The notes under the pieces: model-generated
The model's database searches: none
Told to the model about the DNA's origin: nothing
The model's input: the letters and a program-made list of their open reading frames with translations, nothing else
Shown: in pieces, positions 54,578 to 62,181 of the stretch
Layout of the letters: each line of letters begins with the position of its first letter
Numbering within the stretch: position 1 is the first letter of the stretch
Translations under genes and position numbers: made by a program
NCBI RefSeq assembly: GCF_029835735.1
Contig: NZ_JAOEAL010000001.1
Coordinates: 868,001-932,000, forward strand
Direction: 5' to 3'
Length of the DNA: 64,000 nt
Source of the DNA: Shewanella sp. GD04112
GTDB lineage: Bacteria; Pseudomonadota; Gammaproteobacteria; Enterobacterales; Shewanellaceae

Positions 54578-55825
54578 TTAGAGCAGCAACTCTTTGACTG
54601 AGGCTAAGGCGGCAATAAAGCGGTCGATATCGGCTTTATTGGTGTAGATCCCAATCGATGCGCGGCAGCAGCCCTTCAGGTTAAGGCTTTGCATCAAGGG
54701 CATGGCGCAGTGATGGCCGCAGCGCACGGCAACGCCTTGTTGGTCTAATAAAATCCCGACATCTTGATGATGTTCATCACCCAGATTAAAGGCAACCGCA
54801 CCGAGATTATCACTATGGGCAGCATAGAGATGCACATCTCCGAGGGCGCGCAGCTGCTGCTGTAAATACTGCAGTAGTTCTGCCTCATGGGCCTGAACCG
54901 CTGGCGTTAAGTGTTGTTGCAAAAAGCGGATAGCGGCGCCTAGGCCGATGACTTCACTGATGGGCGGGGTGCCTGCCTCTAAGCGATTAGGTAAACTGCC
55001 AAATTCTGTGCCATCGAAACTCACTCGTTTAATCATCTCGCCGCCCGTTAACAGCGGGGTGAGCGTATCTAACTTATCGAAGCGGCCATAAAGCACACCA
55101 ATGCCAGTTGGACCATACATCTTATGGCCTGAAAACACATAAAAATCACAATCGATGGCGGCCATATCTAAGTTTAAGTGTGCAACCGCCTGTGCTCCAT
55201 CGACTAAGGTGAGCGCCCCCTGCGCCTTGGCTTGCTGTACTAACTCGACAACAGGATTCACTGTGCCTAAGGCGTTCGACACATGGCAAAGGGCAACTAC
55301 CTTTGGCTTGAGGGTGAGCAGTGCTTGATAGGCATGGCGATCGAGCCTGCCATCCTGATCGAGAGGAATAGGTTTAATGATGGCACCCGTGCGTTTTGCC
55401 AATTCTTGCCACGGCACTATGTTGGCGTGGTGGGCGGCGGTATCGATCAAAATCAGATCGCCCGCTGCTATCTGTGGCGTTAAGCCATAGGCAACTAGAT
55501 TGATCGACTCAGTGGTGCCATGGGTGAAGATGATTTCTTCGCGGCGTTTAGCATTAATAAACCCTTGTAAGTCATCGCGAACCTTCTCGTAGCTAGAAGT
55601 CGCGCGCGCCGACAATTGGTGCGCCGCGCGGTGCACATTGGCATTGTCGTTCAGGTAATACTGCGCCATGGCATCTAACACGGATTGCGGCTTTTGGCTG
55701 GTGGCCGCAGTATCGAGATAACACAGGGGATAATCGCCCAACATTTGCGAGAGGGTAGGAAATTGCGCGCGGATTTGGTTATGGCTATCGGGCAATGCTG
55801 TGTCGGTCGAGGCTGAGTGTGTCAT
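54578..55825 (-). CDS. csdA: Cysteine desulfurase, CsdA/SufS type
   Basis: A 415-residue class V aminotransferase. PLP binds K235 in FSGHKMYGPTGIGVLYG; the catalytic cysteine is C373 in CGHHCAMP; CHVSNALGTVNPV and the end CCRASIGIYTNKADIDRF are typical. It takes sulfur from cysteine and passes it to the SufE-like protein encoded downstream. The absence of other suf genes here points to CsdA rather than SufS. The start lacks a strong ribosome site. Confidence 0.92.
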   Translation of the reverse strand: MTHSASTDTALPDSHNQIRAQFPTLSQMLGDYPLCYLDTAATSQKPQSVLDAMAQYYLNDNANVHRAAHQLSARATSSYEKVRDDLQGFINAKRREEIIFTHGTTESINLVAYGLTPQIAAGDLILIDTAAHHANIVPWQELAKRTGAIIKPIPLDQDGRLDRHAYQALLTLKPKVVALCHVSNALGTVNPVVELVQQAKAQGALTLVDGAQAVAHLNLDMAAIDCDFYVFSGHKMYGPTGIGVLYGRFDKLDTLTPLLTGGEMIKRVSFDGTEFGSLPNRLEAGTPPISEVIGLGAAIRFLQQHLTPAVQAHEAELLQYLQQQLRALGDVHLYAAHSDNLGAVAFNLGDEHHQDVGILLDQQGVAVRCGHHCAMPLMQSLNLKGCCRASIGIYTNKADIDRFIAALASVKELLL

Positions 55826-56130
55826 CTAGGGCTTTACGCAATAAAAAAGGCTTTGGGATCTTCGGTTATCTCCCTGCCGAATGCAAGTTTTCGCGGGCTA
55901 ATTTCCCGTTATTGTTGCTGTGGTTACTGAGGTTGAAATACGCCAAAGATGAAGCGATTTAAGCTCTCTCCTTTGTGGTCAAACACCAAAGAAAATGGGA
56001 GGTTTTATGCTCAAGTGTTTCTATATAAGTTAGTTTTTTCTTGAGTTTAGCTTCAATTCTTCCGCTCTTGTTGAAAACTGCGACTATCCTAAATAAAGGA
56101 TGAGCAGCGCTATTCATGGAGAGAGGTTTT
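55826..56130. other. Divergent region csdA / chemoreceptor
   Basis: About 300 bases between divergent genes. It should carry both promoters, but I see no clear operator, repeat or RNA structure and no sigma-28 box at correct spacing. Confidence 0.35.
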
Positions 56131-57831
56131 ATGGGCCGTTTTTTAAAAGATCTCAGCATCAAGCATAAGATGTTTGCCCTCGTTGGGATGATGCTAGTGT
56201 TGATGTTGCTGTTATCAGGCTTTAGTTTGCTGAAAATGAAGCGAGTGTCGGACGAAGTCCATGGTATTGCGACCGAGAATATTCCACTCGTTAGGCTGTC
56301 TACCGATGTGACGATTCAACAGCTTGAAAGCTCGATTATCCTCGAAAAGGCTTTTCGTGCCTCGGACATTAAAGTCTCTCCCGAACAAAGGTTGATAGAT
56401 GGTTTTATTGCCGACGTGATAAAGCATAAAGAGTTGATAAATCATGAATTACAATCGACTCAAACCATGCTCAATGATGCGCTGAAATTATCTCAACCCG
56501 CTGAGCTGCGCGACAAAACCCTACAATTGAGTCAAGAGATTGCCAACATCATCCAAGGCTTTCGTCACTACGACGCCCAATTAGTGGCTGTGATAGCGGG
56601 AATTGAGCAAAAACAGGAGTCTGCCCTGTTAGCGCAGCGAGTTGATGCGCTAGAGAAAACGCAAAAAGAGTTCAATACCGAGTTAAGCCAATTTGCGCTG
56701 CAATTGGAGCAAATGACGAAGACAGCGGTATCTGTGACCGAAGAGGAAGAGATTAAGGCCGCCTACGGTATGATGATTATCTCCTCAATTGCGGTCGTTA
56801 TCGGTTTATTTGTCGGACTGCTTTCTAGTCGTTACATAGTGCAATCCATCACCCAGCTGCGTAATGCGGCCTCCTTAATGCAATCGGGAAATTTTAGCCA
56901 CGAACTTGCCGTCACCTCAAAGGACGAATTAGGTGAGTTGACCATAAGCATGAATCAAATGGCATTAACCTTAAGCAAAACCGTGGGGCAAGTGGTTGAT
57001 CGTAGCGAAGAAATCGCTTCGATGGTCACAGAGCTTAATGCGGTGGCCGAAAACAATCGCGAGGCGATACTGAAACAGCAGGACAATACGGATCAGGTCG
57101 CCGCCTCTATGACACAAATGGCCGCGACGATTACCGAGGTGGCCTGCAGCGCCGAGACGGCATCCTTTTCGGCGGGACAGGCGGAAAACAGAGCGAAGGA
57201 GAGCTGTGGCGTTGTTGAGGCTAGCGAGAAAATCACTCAACAATTGGTCGTTAGCGCTCAACATTCGAGTCAACTTATTCAGCAATTACAGGCCAGTACG
57301 GGCAAGATCTTAAACTTTGTGTCGGTAGTGGATGCGATTGCCGGGCAAACGAATCTGTTGGCGTTAAATGCCTCGATTGAGGCGGCGCGGGCGGGCGATC
57401 AAGGCCGAGGATTTGCCGTGGTGGCCGATGAGGTGCGAGCATTAGCGACTCGTAGCCAAACGGCAACACAGGAAATCAGTGAGCTTATCCAAACCTTAGT
57501 GGTCGATGCTAAATCGGCTGTGAGTTCCTTTGAGGAAAATGAACGTCAAATCAGTGAGTCATCCGTACTGGTTAATCAAATTAAACAGAACTTATTTGAG
57601 ATATTAGATGCATTGACGCAACTTTCGCAGGCGAACTCGCAGGTAGCGACCGCGAGTGAGGAGCAGGCGGTCACGGCGGAAGATATTAGCGAGCGCATTA
57701 ATGCGATACGTGATTCGGGGGAGCTCGTTTTAAATAGTGCTTTCGAAACGGCTAAAGCCAGTGAGTCATTATCGCAACAGGCAAATTCGTTGCGGGAGGG
57801 GATGCAGCAGTTTAAGGTTCGAATCGTCTAG
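56131..57831 (+). CDS. Methyl-accepting chemotaxis protein, 4HB type
   Basis: A 566-residue chemoreceptor. Membrane helices at about 13-33 and 217-238 flank a helical periplasmic domain of about 180 residues of four-helix-bundle type. HAMP and signalling domains follow; the hairpin tip is AGQTNLLALNASIEAARAGDQGRGFAVVADEVR. Ligand unknown. The start at 56131 is preferred over an in-frame ATG five codons upstream, which has no ribosome site; GGAGAGAGG lies before 56131. It ends at a strong terminator. Confidence 0.9.
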   Translation: MGRFLKDLSIKHKMFALVGMMLVLMLLLSGFSLLKMKRVSDEVHGIATENIPLVRLSTDVTIQQLESSIILEKAFRASDIKVSPEQRLIDGFIADVIKHKELINHELQSTQTMLNDALKLSQPAELRDKTLQLSQEIANIIQGFRHYDAQLVAVIAGIEQKQESALLAQRVDALEKTQKEFNTELSQFALQLEQMTKTAVSVTEEEEIKAAYGMMIISSIAVVIGLFVGLLSSRYIVQSITQLRNAASLMQSGNFSHELAVTSKDELGELTISMNQMALTLSKTVGQVVDRSEEIASMVTELNAVAENNREAILKQQDNTDQVAASMTQMAATITEVACSAETASFSAGQAENRAKESCGVVEASEKITQQLVVSAQHSSQLIQQLQASTGKILNFVSVVDAIAGQTNLLALNASIEAARAGDQGRGFAVVADEVRALATRSQTATQEISELIQTLVVDAKSAVSSFEENERQISESSVLVNQIKQNLFEILDALTQLSQANSQVATASEEQAVTAEDISERINAIRDSGELVLNSAFETAKASESLSQQANSLREGMQQFKVRIV

Positions 57832-57854
57832 ATTTAAGCGTGTGTGACATCCAT

Positions 57855-57888
57855 AAAAAATGCCCAGCTTATAAAGTTGGGCATTTTT
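57855..57888 (+). terminator. Terminator of the 4HB chemoreceptor gene
   Basis: AAAAATGCCCAGCTT and AAGTTGGGCATTTTT pair (one G-T) across three bases, flanked by A and T runs. Confidence 0.9.
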
Positions 57889-58011
57889 ATGGAGCTTAAC
57901 TCAAGGTATCACATTGCTTAAAACCACGGTTTTGCCATCATATTTAATGTGGTGATAAGTGTGGCAACTTGCTTACTTCACACCATTACCGCGATTATCT
58001 GGGCGATAGGA

Positions 58012-59748
58012 TTACTTTTTCGGGGCATTAGCTGCGGAGTTTGTACTCTGTTGAACTCGTCCCTGTGGCTTGCCTTGGCGACGCAGCCCTTGGTTTGTCT
58101 TTTCGCTAGACCCTTCGTGATGGCGAGCCTCTTGACTGCGTTGCTGCGAGCCTGAATGAGACTGGCCTTTGGCTTTATGCTCACGATTGGCCTTATGTTC
58201 GCTATTACTTGAGTTAGCAGGGCCTTTACTACGTTGCGGATATTTATCCTGCGGTTTTGGCGAGCGGGCCTGTTCGGCTGTCGCAGGTGCATTCTTGTGC
58301 TCAGCGTTTTTTGCCGCTTGCGGACGCTTAGACTCGCCTTGGTGATTGCGTTGCTCTTGGTGCTGGTTGCGTTGACCTTGATGACTGCGCTGGCCTTGAT
58401 TGTTACGCTGACTTGAGTTTGGCTGCGCGTTTTGGCCCTTTTGCTGTGCTAAGTCGCCATTGTCAGCTGTTTTAGGTGCCGGTGTTTTACGACCATCGCG
58501 GCCCGAACCGGCTCTTGGCGCGGGTTTACCTGCGCTGCGGTGCTTACGTTGACTCGCCACGGCTTTGATTTTGTTCTCTTTACCATGGGCATTTAGGGTC
58601 GATTCGGGAAGCGTATGGACAGGGCTGAAGCCTTCAACTTCCTGCCTTTCGAGCACGCGATTGATCAAACGCTCAATATCCCTGAGCAGCTTAGTTTCTT
58701 CGCTACTGACTAAGGATACGGCTTGGCCTAAGGCGCCAGCACGGCCGGTGCGGCCAATGCGGTGCACGTAATCTTCGGGCACATTGGGCAGATCGAAGTT
58801 CACCACTTGTGGTAATTGGTCGATATCGAGCCCGCGCGCCGCAATGTCGGTCGCCACGAGTACTCGTACTTCGCCACTCTTAAAGTCGGCTAAGGCTTTG
58901 GTGCGTGCGCCTTGGCTCTTGTTGCCGTGGATAGCGGCGGCGCTGATCTCGGCTTGAATAAGACTCTTAGCCAGTCTGTTGGCACCGTGCTTAGTGCGTG
59001 AAAACACTAGTACCTGCTGCCAGTCTTCCTGCTTGATGAGCTGAATAAGCAGCGCCGATTTTTGATTCTTATCGACGGGGCAAATCCATTGCTTGACCGT
59101 GTTTGCCGCGGCGTTGCGTGGCGTAACTGAAATTTCTACTGGTTGATTCACTAGGCCTTTGGCGAGCTCGCGGATTTCATCGGAGAAGGTCGCCGAAAAC
59201 ATCAGGTTTTGTCGTTTAGCGGGCAACATGGCGAGGATCTTTTTGATATCGCGAATAAAACCCATGTCGAGCATGCGATCCGCTTCATCCAGCACTAAAA
59301 CTTCGAGTTGATTAAACTTCACCGCCTTTTGCTGCTCTAGATCTAATAATCGGCCTGGCGTTGCGACCAGTACATCTACCCCATGGCGTAGCTTTTGAAT
59401 TTGGGGATTAATCGGCACGCCACCAAAGACAACCGCTGAGCGTAATGGCAGATATTTACCATAGGTTTCAACACTTTCGCTTACTTGAGCCGCTAACTCG
59501 CGCGTGGGGGTGAGCACTAGGGCGCGGATTTGTCCCGCCTTTGCCTTATTACCTTTAGAGAGTAATTCGAGCAGCGGCAGGGTAAAGCCTGCGGTTTTTC
59601 CTGTCCCCGTTTGGGCCGCAGCCATCACGTCTTTACCCGTCAGTACGGCGGGAATCGCCTGTGCTTGAATGGGCGAGGGTGTGTCATAACCTTGTTCAGT
59701 CACGGCTTTTTGGATCGGTGCAGATAAACCTAGGGAGGAAAAACTCAT
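58012..59748 (-). CDS. rhlE: DEAD-box RNA helicase, RhlE type
   Basis: A 578-residue helicase. The two RecA domains (about 1-375) hold the Q motif, AQTGTGKT, PTRELA, VLDEADRMLD, SAT, and HRIGRTGRAG. The remaining 200 residues are a disordered, strongly basic tail rich in Q, N, H, R and S with QRNHQGQ-like repeats, a likely RNA-binding region. RhlE remodels ribosome assembly intermediates and RNA decay complexes. A divergent 395-base spacer precedes it. Confidence 0.93.
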   Translation of the reverse strand: MSFSSLGLSAPIQKAVTEQGYDTPSPIQAQAIPAVLTGKDVMAAAQTGTGKTAGFTLPLLELLSKGNKAKAGQIRALVLTPTRELAAQVSESVETYGKYLPLRSAVVFGGVPINPQIQKLRHGVDVLVATPGRLLDLEQQKAVKFNQLEVLVLDEADRMLDMGFIRDIKKILAMLPAKRQNLMFSATFSDEIRELAKGLVNQPVEISVTPRNAAANTVKQWICPVDKNQKSALLIQLIKQEDWQQVLVFSRTKHGANRLAKSLIQAEISAAAIHGNKSQGARTKALADFKSGEVRVLVATDIAARGLDIDQLPQVVNFDLPNVPEDYVHRIGRTGRAGALGQAVSLVSSEETKLLRDIERLINRVLERQEVEGFSPVHTLPESTLNAHGKENKIKAVASQRKHRSAGKPAPRAGSGRDGRKTPAPKTADNGDLAQQKGQNAQPNSSQRNNQGQRSHQGQRNQHQEQRNHQGESKRPQAAKNAEHKNAPATAEQARSPKPQDKYPQRSKGPANSSNSEHKANREHKAKGQSHSGSQQRSQEARHHEGSSEKTNQGLRRQGKPQGRVQQSTNSAANAPKK

Positions 59749-60143
59749 TAATGGGTCTCTTGTGGCAGCAAAGTGTCGCAGCAGTAGTATGGCCGAATTG
59801 GCGGGCGTGCAGCTTACATGAAGAGGCGCTAGATCGCCATGTTTGAAAGCGGTTTGTTGTCTATCAGGTGCAAAAGCCGATTCAGGAGTGGCTAATTTAT
59901 CGACCTATCAGTATCTTGTTCAGTATTTAGGGAAAGATCACGCTTGTGTTAATTTCATTGCTTCTAAGTAATCTAACTTGGGGTAAAATTAACAAACATC
60001 CTCAATAGGTTGCAAAGACGTTAGTCATCAATCGGATTAGTAAAGATAACCGGGAAATTTTCCCTTTGTAGCTTGAATTCAGCAGCATTGAATTCTTAGG
60101 ATGAGTCCTCTTAGGCATATTGACGCTCCATGGCAGGTGGATT
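59749..60143. promoter_or_regulatory. Divergent region rhlE / DUF3626
   Basis: A 395-base AT-rich spacer between divergent genes. It has a perfect palindrome GGGAAA-T-TTTCCC at 60052-60064 and a direct repeat TTGAATTC at 60073 and 60088, both near the DUF3626 gene. No gene is seen. The first part may be a long rhlE leader. Confidence 0.4.
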
Positions 60144-61193
60144 ATGACAGCAATACAGCATATTGAACGCCTCGCACGTGGTCGAAGTGAACAGGCCGTG
60201 GCGGTTATTCGAAACGTGCAGCAGATGTCCAACATTCCCATGCAGGAGATGCAAGCGGCGCTGAAGCAATTGTTACACTGTGGCCGAGTCGCACTGCATT
60301 TTCATCCCGACAGAATCGATAGCCGCGGCATCACAGTGGCCGAAGGATTATTGCGTGATGGTCAATACCGCAGCCAATTCGAAACCCATATCTCCAACGG
60401 ACAGTTATCCCCCGAATTAGGTGGGCCAAGGGATCATTGGGAAAATCAACTCTTTGGCGATGCTTACAAGGGGACTAAGTCTCGGCCTAAGTATGGCGCC
60501 TTGGATTTAGGTATGTGGCAGGATGGCCCTGCCCCGCGTTTTGGCAGTTGTTATCTGCTTACCCATTCGCAGTTGCTTACGCGCTCGACGTTCACTTATT
60601 TAGATTCCTACCGTAATCCAAAGGAAAAGGGCACTCTATCCTGCTTTGATGATGTATTAGCGGCACTGCTCACCGAGAGTTTTGAGCGCCACTATGCCTT
60701 GGGGAAAGTAGATTTTAAACCGCTCAATGTGATCCAATATTTGGCGCATCAACTGAACTCCTCCTTGCTGTCGCGCTTTGAACGGCCGATGTCGAACAAT
60801 CTCGACCATTATATTGAAGCGCAGATCCACGGTGATGTGTCCCTCGATGAAGACATTGCCATGCTGGTGGCAGATCCTAGTTTTAAAGGGACTGAAATCG
60901 GTGCCACCTTGAGCAAGGTCTGTGATCGCTATGATATCGAGCTGCAATATCATAATGGTTTTAGTCTGCACACGGCGCAGATCCCCAGTGATTTTCGTGG
61001 GCCGACAATGCCATCTTTGGCAAGTCGTATTGCAATTGATGAACGTGTTGACGCCTATGCGATTGGCGTGGCGGCGCGGGATTTATACCATTCGCCCCAA
61101 CATTGGCGTGATCGGGGGAACCGCGCTCAGGTGGCGCACGAACTCAAGCTACTCTGGCATGTGTTAGTTAAATATGGTGGTACTCAGCCTTAG
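60144..61193 (+). CDS. DUF3626 family protein
   Basis: A 349-residue soluble protein of the DUF3626 family. Conserved-looking blocks are LHFHPDRIDSRG (about 56-67), SQFETHISNGQLSP, RPKYGALDLGMW with RFGSCYLLTH, and YIEAQIHGDVSLDEDIAMLVADPSF. Function is not established. The order of an HFHPDR block, an S/T-rich strand and an E-x-Q block has some likeness to ADP-ribosyltransferases, but that is my inference. The ATG at 60144 has AGGTGG before it; an ATG eight codons upstream does not. Confidence 0.82.
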   Translation: MTAIQHIERLARGRSEQAVAVIRNVQQMSNIPMQEMQAALKQLLHCGRVALHFHPDRIDSRGITVAEGLLRDGQYRSQFETHISNGQLSPELGGPRDHWENQLFGDAYKGTKSRPKYGALDLGMWQDGPAPRFGSCYLLTHSQLLTRSTFTYLDSYRNPKEKGTLSCFDDVLAALLTESFERHYALGKVDFKPLNVIQYLAHQLNSSLLSRFERPMSNNLDHYIEAQIHGDVSLDEDIAMLVADPSFKGTEIGATLSKVCDRYDIELQYHNGFSLHTAQIPSDFRGPTMPSLASRIAIDERVDAYAIGVAARDLYHSPQHWRDRGNRAQVAHELKLLWHVLVKYGGTQP

Positions 61194-61232
61194 CGCTGAA
61201 ATAGGGTCACTCAATATGGCAACTTGCGCATT

Positions 61233-61264
61233 GTTGACGTTTTGATAGCGCCCAAAACGTCAAC
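61233..61264. repeat. Perfect 12-bp inverted repeat between DUF3626 and pilin genes
   Basis: GTTGACGTTTTG (61233-61244) and CAAAACGTCAAC (61253-61264) flank eight bases. It ends 13 bases before the pilin stop codon in the minus-strand sense. No T run follows, so it is not a standard terminator. Confidence 0.8.
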
Positions 61265-61276
61265 ACGTCTGTATGA

Positions 61277-61795
61277 TTAGCAACCTGTGTCAACCTTCGT
61301 ATAAGTTGGAACACCAGTTGTCTCCCATTTATAGTCTATATAACAATTAGTTGCTGATACCTCCGCTTGAGTCGGGGTCGCCAGATTTAACTTTTGCTTT
61401 GGGGTTGCTATAACTTGATAGGTGCCGTTGGATGTATAAATGCGGTAGGACCAATCATTAACGTTTAAGCCTGCTGCATTAAAAATTTCAGGTGGTGTTG
61501 TGTAGCCCGCACTCGGTGCTGTGCCACTGCTACTTGCGGCCCAAGGTTGGTAATTCTCACCCCGAATGCCATCAAAAACCACACGATTAGTGGTACCTGT
61601 GTTGGCGATTTCTGATTTTGCCTTGAATAAGGTGACGGCAGACTTCATTGATGCCAATGCACCAGACAACTGACTTTTGTACGCATCAGACTGTAAATTC
61701 ACAAATTTGGGGACGACCACTACGGCTAAAATGCCCAAAATAATAATCACAACAACAAGTTCTATTAACGTGAAACCGGAATGTTTGTTTGTCAT
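61277..61795 (-). CDS. Orphan type IV (MSHA-like) prepilin
   Basis: A 172-residue prepilin. The class III signal is MTNKHSG with cleavage before F in GFTLIELVVVIIILGILAVVVVPKF, carrying the key Glu5 and the hydrophobic N-terminal helix. The head ends with two cysteines (ATNCYIDY, VDTGC) that can form the C-terminal disulfide seen in MSHA pilins. It should be processed by PilD and assembled into a pilus or pseudopilus. No other pilus gene is present in the window. AAGGAG lies ten bases before the ATG. Confidence 0.88.
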   Translation of the reverse strand: MTNKHSGFTLIELVVVIIILGILAVVVVPKFVNLQSDAYKSQLSGALASMKSAVTLFKAKSEIANTGTTNRVVFDGIRGENYQPWAASSSGTAPSAGYTTPPEIFNAAGLNVNDWSYRIYTSNGTYQVIATPKQKLNLATPTQAEVSATNCYIDYKWETTGVPTYTKVDTGC

Positions 61796-62181
61796 TGCTA
61801 TCTAACTCCTTGAAAAATATTCCTATCTTAGCTAACAATTTCGCTAATGACCAGTTAGCTAAGATTTTAGTCTTTATCCTTGCTAAATAGGGTTATCCGC
61901 AATCAACAAAGATTGTTAAGTTTGATGAAATGTGAGAGTGCGAATACGTGTTTATAGGCGTGCAGTGTTTATCTGTGTGAGCTAAATCTGAATTTATTGA
62001 TCGTTATCGCATTTTTATGAATCTTTTGGCAAAAGGTACGTCCAAGGTTTCATCTGTTGGGGATGCCTGCGATACTGCGTCCCTATCGAACCTTTTCGCT
62101 TATTGCAAGTTCTTGGCATGGATTGGTAAGCGTTAGATCGATTTCTACAATTTACTGCAGTGTTGGTTTTGTTGGAGCACC
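61796..62181. other. Divergent region pilin / cydD
   Basis: A 386-base AT-rich spacer. Apart from the 12-bp inverted repeat near the pilin gene I see no gene or repeat. Promoters of both genes must lie here. A TGTGA at about 61976 has no good matching half, so a CRP site is not supported. Confidence 0.4.
61825..61865 (-). promoter_or_regulatory. Perfect 12-bp hairpin in the pilin leader
   Basis: ATCTTAGCTAAC (61825-61836) and GTTAGCTAAGAT (61854-61865) flank 17 bases, 29 bases upstream of the pilin start codon. It could be an operator or, if transcribed, an RNA hairpin. No T run. Confidence 0.6.

Noticed and set aside
61970..61995. CRP site upstream of cydD
   Set aside because: TGTGA has only a 3-of-5 match in the partner half site.
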